From contig NZ_BBYJ01000010.1 of the NCBI RefSeq assembly GCF_001528665.1, positions 1 through 64,000 of the forward strand: a DNA stretch of 64,000 nt. The letters run 5' to 3'. Position numbers and translations under genes: made by a program. Of this stretch, positions 51,316-60,234 are shown one piece after another. The stretch is from Microtetraspora malaysiensis (GTDB lineage: Bacteria > Actinomycetota > Actinomycetes > Streptosporangiales > Streptosporangiaceae). Position 1 is the stretch's first letter; each line of letters starts with the position of its first letter. A model generated the notes under the pieces. It ran no database searches. It saw only the letters and a list, made by a program, of their open reading frames with translations, and was not told the origin of the DNA.

Positions 51316-52227
51316 TCAGGAGAGGTTCGCGAAGAACGCCTCGCAGGTCTCGGTGAACGCGGTGGCGCGGGCGGTCAGCCGCACACCGCGCATCGAGGCC
51401 AGGACGATGTCGAGGAACGGCACCTCTTCGCTGATCGGCCGGGAGACGACGTAGCCGCCGTCGTACGTCTGGTCCGTGACGGCGCGCTGGTTGAGTATGG
51501 AGTAGCCGTGGCCTCCGGCGACCAGCGCCCGCACGGTCTCGTAGCTGGAGCTGCGGAACCGGACGCGCGGCTCGACCGGGTGCAGCGCGCGGAAGTAGTC
51601 CCGGCTGTGCGGCAGGTCGAGCAGGATCATCGGCTCGCTGGCCAGCTCGACGAGCGAGACCGCCTCCGCGTCGGCCATCGCGTGCCCGGACGGCAGCAGC
51701 ACGTACGGCCGGACCCGGGTGAGGACGCGGACGTCGAGGTCGAGGGCGAGGTCGATGGCGTACAGCAGGGCGACCTCGCACCGGCCGTCGACGAGGGCGC
51801 GCTGGACGGCCGAGATCTCCCCTTCGGAGAGCGTCACCCGCACGCCCGGGTGCCGGTCGGCGAACTGGCGCAGCAGCTTGGGCAGGTAGAACGGCGACAG
51901 CGTGGTGAAGCAGCCGACCGCGAGCTCGCCGCTCAGCGAGCCGGCCAGGCCGCGCGCCGACTCGGCGAGCGCCGCCGCGTGGGAGAGGAAGTCACGGGCC
52001 TCGACGAGGAACCGCTCGCCCGCGCGGGTGAGTGAGAGACCTCTGGCGTGGTGCCGGATGAGGAGCTGGACGCCGAGCTCCCGCTCAACCTGCGCGATGG
52101 CCGCCGAGATGGCCGACTGCGCCACCATGAGCTCCCGGCTGGCCGCGGTCATGCTTCCCAGCTCGGCCGCTGTCACGAAGTAACGCAGCTGGACGAGTGT
52201 GAAATTGACGTCCGCCACGTCACCCAT
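51316..52227 (-). CDS. LysR-family transcriptional regulator
   Basis: ATG 52227 follows AGGAGGT. A 303-residue LysR protein with the N-terminal winged HTH FTLVQLRYFVTAAELGSMTAASRELMVAQSAISAAIAQVEREL (segments) and periplasmic-binding-like effector domain (GELAVGCFTTLSPFYLPKLLRQF, VRPYVLLPSGHAMAD). The effector is unknown. No divergent operon starts close by; the adjacent upstream DNA holds only a decayed ABC-2 permease remnant. Confidence 0.92.
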   Translation of the reverse strand: MGDVADVNFTLVQLRYFVTAAELGSMTAASRELMVAQSAISAAIAQVERELGVQLLIRHHARGLSLTRAGERFLVEARDFLSHAAALAESARGLAGSLSGELAVGCFTTLSPFYLPKLLRQFADRHPGVRVTLSEGEISAVQRALVDGRCEVALLYAIDLALDLDVRVLTRVRPYVLLPSGHAMADAEAVSLVELASEPMILLDLPHSRDYFRALHPVEPRVRFRSSSYETVRALVAGGHGYSILNQRAVTDQTYDGGYVVSRPISEEVPFLDIVLASMRGVRLTARATAFTETCEAFFANLS

Positions 52228-52304
52228 TGTGACCTCCTGACCGTAGGGCGCTCGCAGAAATCACTTCAAGGCTGCGTCGCGGTTCCGGCTGGATTTTTCG
52301 CGTT

Positions 52305-52454
52305 TCAGGCGTTCTCGCACTGGAAGGCCCGTCTGCCGACGGCCGCGCTCACGGTCCCCCACAGGACGGGCGCCGAGACGTACGAGCCGGAGAACAGCTC
52401 GCGAACGGCTTCGACAAGATACCGGAAAGGCGTGAGCCTGGACAGGAGGTCGAG
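52305..52454 (-). pseudogene. Remnant of an ABC-2 type transporter permease
   Basis: Minus strand: the last 49 codons of an open frame read LDLLSRLTPFRYLVEAVREL, then FSGSYVSAPVLWGTVSAAVG and RRAFQCENA before the stop. This is the C-terminal end of ABC-2 drug-exporter permeases (typically ...PFTYLVEAxRxL...VLWG...RRTFRRENA). Between WGTVSAAVG and RRAFQ the usual last membrane helix is missing, and upstream no permease body exists. It is a deleted remnant; its intact gene or the ATPase partner is not nearby. Confidence 0.6.
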
Positions 52455-52583
52455 CGCACCTGAAGCAGACGGTATCGGCGGGAACGCGCCCGCTCGGGAC
52501 GGCGGCGTTCCCGCCACGCGCCGACGGGGCGCTCCACGGCGCCGATCGCGGGTTCCCGTCCGGTTCGCGATATACAGGTCCGC

Positions 52584-53024
52584 GTGAAGTTGGACGGATT
52601 GGATCGCGCCATCATCGGGGTTCTCGTGGAGGACGCTCGGGCGACATATGCCGAAATTGGTGCTCGGGTAGGCCTGTCCGCTCCGGCGGTCAAACGACGG
52701 GTCGACCGGCTTCTCGCCAGCGGCGCGATCACCGGGTTCAGTGCGCGGGTCGAGCCCTCCGCCCTGGGCTGGACCACCGAGGCGTACGTCGAACTCTTCT
52801 GCCGGGGGAAGACGTCCCCCGCCGAGATCGGCGTGGCGATCGCCCGGCACCCCGAGGTGGTGTCCGCCTGCACGGTGACCGGCGAGGCCGACGCGCTGCT
52901 GCACATCCGGACCACCGACGTACGGGACGTGGAGCGGGTGATCGAGCGCATCGCGGCGGAGCCGTTCGTGGTCCGCACCAAGAGCGCGATCGTGCTCTCC
53001 CGGCTGATCGACGAGAAGCTCTGA
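52584..53024 (+). CDS. Lrp/AsnC-family transcriptional regulator
   Basis: GTG 52584 starts a 146-residue protein: HTH LDGLDRAIIGVLVEDARATYAEIGARVGLSAPAVKRRVDRLL (segments) and RAM domain from about 70 (GWTTEAYVELFCRGKTSP, VVSACTVTGEADALLHIRTTD). Amino acid-binding regulator, probably of the following arginine/ornithine genes, which run on the same strand 160 bp downstream. Confidence 0.92.
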   Translation: MKLDGLDRAIIGVLVEDARATYAEIGARVGLSAPAVKRRVDRLLASGAITGFSARVEPSALGWTTEAYVELFCRGKTSPAEIGVAIARHPEVVSACTVTGEADALLHIRTTDVRDVERVIERIAAEPFVVRTKSAIVLSRLIDEKL

Positions 53025-53120
53025 ACCCCTCGCCGCGCCGGGCCGGGCGGACGGTTAACGGATTGCCACAAAAGCCGGGAATAACGCAACCGATCCACGG
53101 TATGGCGCAATGGCGCGGCA

Positions 53121-53149
53121 TTGGCCGGTCATGTCCGTTTTTCTAGGCT
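53121..53149 (+). promoter_or_regulatory. ddaH-rocD promoter
   Basis: TTGGCC (53121-53126), 17-bp spacer, TAGGCT (53144-53149), 38 bp before the ATG. Lrp/AsnC could bind just upstream (52960-53120). Confidence 0.6.
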
Positions 53150-53186
53150 GAGGAGCAGTCCAACCGCCTTCTCCCTGGAGTTCCGC

Positions 53187-54038
53187 ATGCCTCTTGCGAC
53201 CCTGCCCGCCGCCACGAGCGGCGACCGGACGGGTACGGCGCGCCACTATCTCATGTGCCGCCCCGAGTTCTTCGCCGTGACGTACGCGATCAACCCGTGG
53301 ATGGACCCGGACCAGGGCGCGGACACGGCTCAGGCCGTCCGGCAATGGGAGGAGCTGCGCGCGGCCTACGAGCGGCTGGGCCACAAGGTGAGCCTCATCG
53401 ACCCGGTGGACGGCCTGCCCGACATGGTCTTCGCCGCGAACGGCGCCCTCGTGGTGGACGGCCGGGTCTACGGCGCCAAGTTCACCCACGCGGAGCGCAC
53501 CGCCGAGGGGCCGGCCTACCTGCGCTGGTTCGCCGACCGGGGTTTCGAGACGATGGAGCCGACGCACACCAACGAGGGTGAGGGCGACTTCCTCACGCTC
53601 GACGACGTGGTGCTCGCCGGCACCGGCTTCCGCACCGACGTGGCGGCGCACGTGGAGGCGCAGAAGTTCGTCGGCCGCCCGGTGGTCACGCTGCGGCTGA
53701 TCGACCCGCGCTTCTACCACCTGGACACCGCCCTGTTCCCGTTGGACGGCCACAACGTCGCCTACTACCCGGGGGCGTTCTCCGAGGGGAGCCGCAACGT
53801 GCTGCGGCGGATGTTCCCCGACGCGGTCATCGCCACCGAGGAGGACGCCGCCGTCCTCGGGCTCAACGCGGTCAGCGACGGCGCCAACGTGCTCATCAAC
53901 GCCGAGGCGACCGGCCTCTCCCGCGAGCTGGAGCGGCTCGGCTACAACGTCGTCCGCGTCGAGCTGTCCGAGCTGCGCAAGGCGGGCGGCGGACCCAAGT
54001 GCTGCACGCTGGAGATCCGGGAGGCCACAGGAGCATGA
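53187..54038 (+). CDS. ddaH: Dimethylarginine dimethylaminohydrolase-like amidinotransferase
   Basis: ATG 53187 follows CTGGAG. A 283-residue pentein-fold protein: the N-terminal MCRPEFFAVTYAINPWM, the guanidine-binding PDMVFAANGALV and EGEGDFLTL, the His-containing DTALFPLDGHNVAYYPGAF, and the catalytic Cys near the end in GGGPKCCTLEI. It hydrolyses methylated arginine (or arginine) to citrulline plus amine. It lies upstream of rocD with a 4-bp overlap, so a route from methylarginine or arginine to ornithine-type products is suggested; citrulline-to-ornithine conversion is not encoded here. Confidence 0.87.
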   Translation: MPLATLPAATSGDRTGTARHYLMCRPEFFAVTYAINPWMDPDQGADTAQAVRQWEELRAAYERLGHKVSLIDPVDGLPDMVFAANGALVVDGRVYGAKFTHAERTAEGPAYLRWFADRGFETMEPTHTNEGEGDFLTLDDVVLAGTGFRTDVAAHVEAQKFVGRPVVTLRLIDPRFYHLDTALFPLDGHNVAYYPGAFSEGSRNVLRRMFPDAVIATEEDAAVLGLNAVSDGANVLINAEATGLSRELERLGYNVVRVELSELRKAGGGPKCCTLEIREATGA

Positions 54039-55246
54039 ACGCCGCCGACCTCATCGCACTGAGCGAGCGCCGGAGCGCGCACAACTACCACCCCCTGCCG
54101 GTGGTCATCCAGTCGGCCGAGGGCGCCTGGGTGACCGACGTCGAGGGCCGCCGCTACCTCGACTGCCTGGCGGGCTACTCCTCGCTCAACTTCGGGCACG
54201 GCAACCCGGTGATCCTCGCCGCCGCCCGCGAGCAGCTCGACCGGCTCACGCTGACCAGCCGGGCGTTCTTCCACGACCGGTTCGCGGAGTTCGCCGCCGG
54301 TCTCGCCGACCTGTGCGGCAAGGACATGATCCTGCCGATGAACACCGGCGCCGAGGCGGTCGAGACGGCCATCAAGGTGGCCCGCAAGTGGGGATACGAG
54401 GTCAAGGGCGTCCCCGCCGAGCAGGCGAACATCATCGTGATGGAGGACAACTTCCACGGTCGCACCACCACGATCGTGAGCTTCTCCACCGATCCGGACG
54501 CGCACGACGGCTTCGGGCCGTACACGCCGGGGTTCCGGGTCGTGAAGTACGGCTCGGCGGAGGCGATCGGCGAGGCGATCGACGAGAACACGGTCGCCGT
54601 GCTGCTCGAGCCGATCCAGGGCGAGGCGGGCGTGCTCGTGCCGCCGGACGGCTACCTGCGCGCGGTACGCGACCTGTGCTCGGAGCGGGGCGTCCTGTTC
54701 ATCGCGGACGAGATCCAGTCCGGGCTCGGCCGCACCGGCCACACCTTCGCCTGCGACCACGAGGGCGTCGTGCCCGACATGTACATCCTGGGCAAGGCCC
54801 TCGGCGGCGGCGTCGTGCCGGTCTCGGCCGTGGCGGCGAACGCCGACGTCCTCGGCGTCATCCGGCCCGGCCAGCACGGCTCGACCTTCGGCGGCAACCC
54901 GCTCGCCTGCGCGGTCGGCGCCGCGGTCGTCGGGCTGCTGCGCACCGGCGAGTTCCAGGCCAGGGCGCGCGAGCTGGGCGAGCACCTCCACGGCCGGCTG
55001 CGCGAGCTGGTCGGCGCGGGTGTCGTCGCCGTACGCGGGCGCGGCCTGTGGGCGGGCGTGGACATCGACCCCTCGCTCGGGACCGGCCGCCAGGTGAGCG
55101 AGGCCCTGCTACGCCGCGGCGTGCTGGTGAAGGACACGCACGGCTCGACGATCCGCCTCGCCCCGCCGATCGTGGTCTCCCGTGAGGACCTGGACTGGGC
55201 GGTCGACCAGCTCGTCGAGGCCCTGCGGGAGCTCAGGACAGCCTGA
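54035..55246 (+). CDS. rocD: Ornithine aminotransferase
   Basis: ATG 54035 overlaps the ddaH stop (ATGA). The 403-residue class-III aminotransferase has YSSLNFGHGNPVI, NTGAEAVETAIKVARKWGYE, VMEDNFHGRTTTIVSFS, LLEPIQGEAGV, FIADEIQSGLGRTG and the PLP lysine in YILGKALGGGVVPV. It converts ornithine plus 2-oxoglutarate into glutamate-5-semialdehyde plus glutamate. Together with the Lrp regulator and DDAH-like enzyme it forms an arginine/ornithine catabolic module. Its 3' end overlaps the convergent PhoD gene by 14 bp. Confidence 0.93.
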   Translation: MNAADLIALSERRSAHNYHPLPVVIQSAEGAWVTDVEGRRYLDCLAGYSSLNFGHGNPVILAAAREQLDRLTLTSRAFFHDRFAEFAAGLADLCGKDMILPMNTGAEAVETAIKVARKWGYEVKGVPAEQANIIVMEDNFHGRTTTIVSFSTDPDAHDGFGPYTPGFRVVKYGSAEAIGEAIDENTVAVLLEPIQGEAGVLVPPDGYLRAVRDLCSERGVLFIADEIQSGLGRTGHTFACDHEGVVPDMYILGKALGGGVVPVSAVAANADVLGVIRPGQHGSTFGGNPLACAVGAAVVGLLRTGEFQARARELGEHLHGRLRELVGAGVVAVRGRGLWAGVDIDPSLGTGRQVSEALLRRGVLVKDTHGSTIRLAPPIVVSREDLDWAVDQLVEALRELRTA

Positions 55247-56813
55247 CCGAGCCCAGCTCGGCGTCGTGGGTCCGCCAGGTCACGGTGGCGGCGTCCTGGG
55301 CGAAGTCCACGGTCGCCAGCGCGTTGTCGAACCAGGGCCCGGCCGTCAGCCGCCACCGGATCGGGGGCGGGGGCAGCCGGGCCGCCAGCGCCGCCAGGCG
55401 CCCGAGCGGGCCCGCCGCGGCGACGGCCGCCACGACGTTGGCCGCCCGGAGCGCCCGGCTCAGCGGGTTGCGGATCGGCGAGCAGACGATCTGGTGGATC
55501 CGGGAGCCTCCCTCGCCGCGCGGCGGCCGTACAGAGGCGAGATAGGAGTAGTGGACGTCGCCGGACAGCACCAGCACCGTGGCCGGCGGCCGTCCCCTGC
55601 CGCCCGCGGCCACGTCGGTCAGCAGCCGGGCCAGGTGCTCGAACGACCCGCGGAACGCCGCCCAGTGCTCCAGGTCGAGGAACCGGCGCAGGCGCTCGCC
55701 CCACCGGGCGGCCCGGCGCCCCCACACGCCGTCGCAGACGGCCTCGCTCCAGCTCTCCACGTGGTGGATGGCCGGGGGCAGGAGCACCGGCAGCGAGGAG
55801 CCGACGATCAGGTGGTCGACGTCGCCGGCGGCCGATTCCTCGAGCCACGCGCGTCCGGCGTCGTCGAGCATCCGGCGGGCGCCCGGGGTGAGGACGCGGC
55901 CGCACCTGCTGTCCAGCATGATCAGCCGGGTGGACCCGATGTCGCGGCGGTAGCTCCAGCGGGCCGATCCGGGGGCGGCGTCGGCCCGCTCCGCGAACGC
56001 GTCGAGCGCCGCGCCGCCGTCGCCCGCCCTGAGCGCGGCGAGCACGGGGTCGGCCGCGCGTTCCGCGACCGTGAGGTTGCCGAGGTGCTGGTAGACGTAG
56101 TAGGCGCCCAGCCCGGACACGATGCGCCGCCGCCACCACGGCGCCTCGGCCATGTGCTCACGCCACGCCGCCGAGGTGTTCCAGTCGTCCCTGATGTCGT
56201 GGTCGTCGAACATCATCAGGGTCGGCACCGCCGCCATCAGCCACCGCACGGCCGGGTCCGACCAGGCTCGGCGGTAGAGCTCGGCGTACTCGTCGAAGTC
56301 CACGACCTCTTCGGGCCCCTCGCCGCGTCGCCCGGCGATGAACTCCTTCATGTCCGGGGACGGCTCGTCGGCGTACACCTGGTCGCCGAGCATGATCAGC
56401 AGGTCCGGCGGCTCCCCCGACTCCATCAGCCGCGCCCCGTACGCGCGCAGGACGTCCACGCCGTGCGTCCGCGCGTATGGCCCGTCGTGCGGCACGCTGG
56501 TCCGGCAGGTGCCGAAGACCAGGCGGCGCAACCGGGTGAGCGGCCGGATCGCGGTGGCCGGCAGGTCCGGGAGCGGCCACACGTCCGCGCCGTCCAGCTC
56601 CACCGTGTACGGCACGCCTCCGGGCGGCGGGCCGGGCGGGAGGGCGACGTCGACGACCGCGTAATGGTGCCCGTGGACGGTGAAGGTGCGTTCCTCCGAA
56701 CGCGCCTCGCCCGCCCGCACCGTGACCGCGCACGGCTCGCTCGTCTCCACCCAGATCGTCGCGCTCGCCGCGTCGACGTGGCGGAGCATGGGGCCGATCA
56801 CCAGATGTGCCAC
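55233..56813 (-). CDS. PhoD-like alkaline phosphatase/phosphodiesterase
   Basis: GTG 56813. A 526-residue protein of the PhoD-like metallophosphatase family: IGPMLRHVDAASATIWVET (N-terminal Ig-like domain), FGTCRTS, MLGDQVYADEPSPDM (metal ligands), MMFDDHDIRDDWNTS, and SGDVHYSYLASV. Characterised PhoD enzymes are calcium-iron phosphodiesterases releasing phosphate. No Tat signal is seen, so it is probably cytoplasmic or the start is internal. The -10-like TAGATC lies seven bases before the GTG, suggesting a leaderless message. Convergent with rocD, overlapping by 14 bp. Confidence 0.9.
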   Translation of the reverse strand: MAHLVIGPMLRHVDAASATIWVETSEPCAVTVRAGEARSEERTFTVHGHHYAVVDVALPPGPPPGGVPYTVELDGADVWPLPDLPATAIRPLTRLRRLVFGTCRTSVPHDGPYARTHGVDVLRAYGARLMESGEPPDLLIMLGDQVYADEPSPDMKEFIAGRRGEGPEEVVDFDEYAELYRRAWSDPAVRWLMAAVPTLMMFDDHDIRDDWNTSAAWREHMAEAPWWRRRIVSGLGAYYVYQHLGNLTVAERAADPVLAALRAGDGGAALDAFAERADAAPGSARWSYRRDIGSTRLIMLDSRCGRVLTPGARRMLDDAGRAWLEESAAGDVDHLIVGSSLPVLLPPAIHHVESWSEAVCDGVWGRRAARWGERLRRFLDLEHWAAFRGSFEHLARLLTDVAAGGRGRPPATVLVLSGDVHYSYLASVRPPRGEGGSRIHQIVCSPIRNPLSRALRAANVVAAVAAAGPLGRLAALAARLPPPPIRWRLTAGPWFDNALATVDFAQDAATVTWRTHDAELGSVRLS

Positions 56814-56913
56814 GCCTACAGATCTACTGCGGCGCGGCGCCGGGCGCGAGGGGGCGTCCGCCCCTGACGATCACCTCCTGCCGTAACAGGTGACCGGCTG
56901 ATCGCGGCGGCCG

Positions 56914-57420
56914 TCAGGCGTTCAGGGCCCGCACCAGGTCGTCCAGCTCGCGCATGAGCCGCGCGGTGCGCTCCGCGCCGTACACCGCGAGGACCGCCCG
57001 GCGGTGCTCGTCGATGCCCTCCTGCAGACGGCCGAGGAGGTCACGCCCGCGGTCGGCCAGGAAGACCGCCACCTTGCGGCGGTCGACGGGGTCGTGCCCG
57101 CGGTAGACGAGGGCGCGCTCGACGAGCCGGTCGACCGCCTTCGTGAGGGTGGGGTGCGGCATCAGTGCGGCCTCGGCGAGGCCGCCCATCGAGTGGCCGC
57201 GCCCGTCCGCGAGCGCCTGGAGGATGCGCCACTGCTCGACGCTGACCTCCTCGGCCGTGAGCGCCGCCGACAGCTCGCGGTTGACCGCGCGTTCGGCCCG
57301 GCTCAGCAGGTACGCGAGCGAGGACGCGAGGCCCGACGGCGCGGCCGCCCCGACCGGCCCCTCCGGCCTCTGGACCGGTAGGGCGACCCGGCTCTCGCCG
57401 GTGGATCCCGCCGCCGTCAC
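56914..57420 (-). CDS. MarR-family transcriptional regulator
   Basis: GTG 57420 gives 168 residues: a 30-residue variable tail, then LASSLAYLLSRAERAVNRELSAAL, the HTH EEVSVEQWRILQALADGRGHSMGGLAEAALMPHPTLTKAVDRLVERALV (segments) and wing RRKVAVFLADRGRDLL. Divergent from the AmiC-like sensor gene, so it may regulate the amide-use genes or itself. A 17-codon leader overlaps its start (GTGA). The ligand is unknown. Confidence 0.88.
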   Translation of the reverse strand: MTAAGSTGESRVALPVQRPEGPVGAAAPSGLASSLAYLLSRAERAVNRELSAALTAEEVSVEQWRILQALADGRGHSMGGLAEAALMPHPTLTKAVDRLVERALVYRGHDPVDRRKVAVFLADRGRDLLGRLQEGIDEHRRAVLAVYGAERTARLMRELDDLVRALNA

Positions 57421-57470
57421 GCGACCCCCGCCCCGTCCGCGACGTGGCGCGGCATCGTCATCATGACCAT
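57417..57470 (-). CDS. Possible 17-codon leader ORF of the MarR gene
   Basis: ATG 57470 on the minus strand begins MVMMTMPRHVADGAGVA and its TGA overlaps the marR GTG (GTGA). A purine-rich GGGG lies 7-8 bp upstream. Either a coupled leader peptide or the true translation signal region of marR. Confidence 0.35.
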   Translation of the reverse strand: MVMMTMPRHVADGAGVA

Positions 57471-57567
57471 TGCGGGCCCCTTTCGTGTGTTCGGCAGTAC
57501 TTTGCCGTGACGTCCCACACTTTCCGATGGTTCCCTTCACGGGGGCGGATGGACGATACTTTCCCCC

Positions 57568-58671
57568 GTGACCGATCCGGCCGCGATGGTCATCGACCCC
57601 CTGGAAGCGCACCTGCTCAGGGCCGACACGCTGCGCGTATGCCTGGTGGCGCCTGTCTCCGGCGTGCTGGGCCTCGTCGGGCCGGGCGCGATCAACTGCG
57701 CGCTGCTGGCCGCCTCCGAGGTGAACGACGCGGGCGGGCTGCTCGGCAGGCCGATCGAACTGGTCCTGGTGGACGGCGGCCGCGCCCCGGCCGAGGTCGG
57801 CGCGGAGGTCGCCGAGCTGGTGCGGGCCGGAGCCGTGCAAGCGGTCGTCGGCACCCACGCCAGCGACGTCCGCGTCGGGATCGAGCGCGCGCTGCGCGGC
57901 GCGGCGCCGTTCGTCTACACGCCCCCGTACGAGGGCGGCCCGCGCTCTCCGGGCGTCTACTTCCTGGGCGAGCAGGCGTCCTCGCAGGTCGCCCCGGGCA
58001 TCGACTGGCTGGTCGGCCACCGGCGGGCACGGCGCTGGTTCCTGCTCGGCAACGACTACATCTGGCCGTACCTGGTTCACGCGTCCGCGCGGGCGCACCT
58101 CACGTCCCGCTCCGCGCGCGTCGTCGGCGAGCGGTTCCTGCCCGCCGGCACCCGCGACATGGGACGGGTCATCGAGGAACTGGCCGCCGCACGGCCGGAC
58201 GCGGTGCTGCTCAACCTCATCGGCAGCGACCTGATCGAGTTCAACCGGGCGTTCGCGGCGAGCGGGCTGGGCTGCGCCCGCCTGTGCGGCGCGCTGGAGG
58301 AGCATGGCCTGCTGGCGATCGGAGGCGACTTCAGCGGCGAGCTGTACACCGCGATGGGGTACTTCGGCGGCATCGCCACCGACGACAACCTCGGGCTGTA
58401 CGAACGCTACACGCGGCGGTTCGGGCCGGACGCGCCGCTGCTCAACGGACATGGGCACGGGTGCTACGAAGGCGTGCTCATGCTCGCCGCCCTCGCCGCC
58501 CGCGCGGGCTCGCTCGCGGTGCCCGCGGTCGAGGCGATCGCCGACGGGACCACCGTCATCACCGGCCGGGGTCCGCTCACGCTCCGGGATCGGCAGGTGT
58601 CGCAGCGCGTGTACGTGGGGCGCGCCGACGGCCTGGATTTCGATCTCGTGACCTCCTCCCCCGGACGATGA
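57568..58671 (+). CDS. AmiC-like cytosolic amide-sensor (periplasmic-binding-protein fold)
   Basis: GTG 57568 starts a 367-residue protein of the ligand-binding family used by AmiC, UrtA and FmdD: VCLVAPVSGVLGLVGPGAINCALLAASEVNDAGGLLGRPIELVLVDGG (segments), VVGTHASDVRVGIERAL, FVYTPPYEGGPRSPGVYFLGEQASSQVAP and NDYIWPYLVHASARAH. It has no signal peptide, so it acts in the cytoplasm like Pseudomonas AmiC, which senses short aliphatic amides. The classical antiterminator partner AmiR is not present. A GATACT hexamer 7 bp before the GTG suggests a leaderless transcript. The following genes are a permease and an amidase. Confidence 0.8.
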   Translation: MTDPAAMVIDPLEAHLLRADTLRVCLVAPVSGVLGLVGPGAINCALLAASEVNDAGGLLGRPIELVLVDGGRAPAEVGAEVAELVRAGAVQAVVGTHASDVRVGIERALRGAAPFVYTPPYEGGPRSPGVYFLGEQASSQVAPGIDWLVGHRRARRWFLLGNDYIWPYLVHASARAHLTSRSARVVGERFLPAGTRDMGRVIEELAAARPDAVLLNLIGSDLIEFNRAFAASGLGCARLCGALEEHGLLAIGGDFSGELYTAMGYFGGIATDDNLGLYERYTRRFGPDAPLLNGHGHGCYEGVLMLAALAARAGSLAVPAVEAIADGTTVITGRGPLTLRDRQVSQRVYVGRADGLDFDLVTSSPGR

Positions 58672-58732
58672 CACCACCTGTGCCGGGACGCCGCATGACG
58701 CCCGTCTGACCGTCGCCGTCATGGCCTGCCAC

Positions 58733-58769
58733 AAAGATTTACAAACGAAATCTTTTCCTTTTCAAGGAA
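58733..58769. promoter_or_regulatory. Two palindromes upstream of the permease gene
   Basis: AAAGATTT-N7-AAATCTTT (58733-58755; perfect 8-bp arms) and TTCCTT-N3-AAGGAA (58755-58769) lie back to back 44-80 bp before the permease ATG. AT-rich in a GC-rich genome; GntR- or other dimer-regulator sites likely. TATCGT at 58776-58781 may be the -10. Confidence 0.65.
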
Positions 58770-58812
58770 TAGTCCTATCGTACGCTCTGCCCCCCGCGTG
58801 CGAAGGAGTCTC

Positions 58813-60234
58813 ATGTCTTCCCCCTCCACCACGCCCTCCTCGTCGGCGGCGCCGCAAAGCGCGGCGACCGGCGTGGAGCGGTTCGGATATCAGCAGGAGT
58901 TGCAGCGCTCGCTGAGCTTCACCGACCTGCTCATCTACGGCCTGATCTTCATGGTGCCGATCGCGCCGTTCGGCATCTTCGGCGACGTCTTCCAAGGCTC
59001 GGGCGGCATGGTCGCGCTGGCCTACATCATCGGCATGGTGGCGATGGCCTTCACCGCCCTGTCGTACGCCCAGATGTCCAAGGCGTTCCCGATGGCCGGC
59101 TCGGTCTACACCTACGCGGGCCGCGGGATCGGCGCCCCGGTCGGCTTCCTCGCCGGCTGGGTGATCCTGCTCGACTACATCCTCGTGCCCACGCTGCTCT
59201 ATCTCGTGGCGAGCGCGGCCATGGCGTCGTTCGTGCCCGCGATTCCCATCTGGGCCTGGCTGATCATGTTCATCGTCTTCAACACGGCGGTGAACTACTT
59301 CGGCATCCAGATGACCGCGCGGATGAACAAGATCATGCTGGTCGCCCAGCTGATCGTGCTGGCGATCTTCCTGGTCGTCGGCGTCATCGCCCTCGCCCAG
59401 GGCAAGGGTCACGGCGACGCGTTCAGCCCGATCTTCGACTCCTCGACGTTCTCCGGGCCGCTCGTGTTCGGCGCCGTCTCGGTCGCGGTGCTGTCCTTCC
59501 TCGGCTTCGACGGCATCTCGATGCTCGCCGAGGAGAGCCGGGAGGACGCCCGCAAGCTCGGCCGCGCCATGGTCGGCGCGCTCGTGCTGGCCGGCCTGCT
59601 GTTCATCACGCAGACCTGGGTCGCCGCGCTGCTCGCGCCGAACCGCGAGGAGCTGCTGGCCAACGGCGGGGACAACGCGTTCTACGACATCGCCGAGTAC
59701 GCCGGCGGCCCCTGGCTGAGCGTGCTGACCGCCGTCGCCACCGCGATCGCCTGGGGCTTCGCCAACTCGCTGGTCGCCCAGGCCGCCACCTCGCGCCTGC
59801 TGTTCGCCATGGCCCGTGACCGGCTGCTGCCCCGGTTCCTGGGCAAGATCCACCCGAAGCACAAGGTGCCGGTCAACGCCACGTTCCTCACCGCCGCCGT
59901 CTCGCTGGTCCTCGGACTCATCCTGGCCAACAACGACAAGGGCATCGGGCAAATCGCCTCGCTCATCAACTTCGGCGCGATGACCGCCTTCCTCGCCCTC
60001 CACGTCTCCGTCGTCGTCCACTACGTCGTACGGAAGCGCAGCCGGGACTGGTGGCGGCACCTGATCGCCCCGGCGATAGGCTTCCTGATCCTGCTGTACG
60101 TCGTCATCAACGCCAAGGTCGCCGCCCAGGCGGTCGGCCTGACCTGGCTGGCGATCGGCGTGCTGATCCTGATCGGCTTCATCCTCATGGGCCGTCGCCC
60201 CACCCTTCCTGACGAGACGGAGGTCTCCGAGTGA
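58813..60234 (+). CDS. APC-superfamily amino acid/amine permease
   Basis: ATG 58813 follows AAGGAG (58803-58808), preferred to the longer GTG frame. The 473-residue protein has about 12 helices with LSFTDLLIYGLIFMVPIAPFGIF, FPMAGSVYTYAGRGIGAPVGFLAGWVILLDYILVPTLLYLVA (segments), and SFLGFDGISMLAEESREDARKLGRAMVGALV, the consensus of the APC amino acid permeases. In this module it may import an amine, amino acid or amide. The GTGA overlap with the amidase gene links them in one operon. Confidence 0.9.
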   Translation: MSSPSTTPSSSAAPQSAATGVERFGYQQELQRSLSFTDLLIYGLIFMVPIAPFGIFGDVFQGSGGMVALAYIIGMVAMAFTALSYAQMSKAFPMAGSVYTYAGRGIGAPVGFLAGWVILLDYILVPTLLYLVASAAMASFVPAIPIWAWLIMFIVFNTAVNYFGIQMTARMNKIMLVAQLIVLAIFLVVGVIALAQGKGHGDAFSPIFDSSTFSGPLVFGAVSVAVLSFLGFDGISMLAEESREDARKLGRAMVGALVLAGLLFITQTWVAALLAPNREELLANGGDNAFYDIAEYAGGPWLSVLTAVATAIAWGFANSLVAQAATSRLLFAMARDRLLPRFLGKIHPKHKVPVNATFLTAAVSLVLGLILANNDKGIGQIASLINFGAMTAFLALHVSVVVHYVVRKRSRDWWRHLIAPAIGFLILLYVVINAKVAAQAVGLTWLAIGVLILIGFILMGRRPTLPDETEVSE

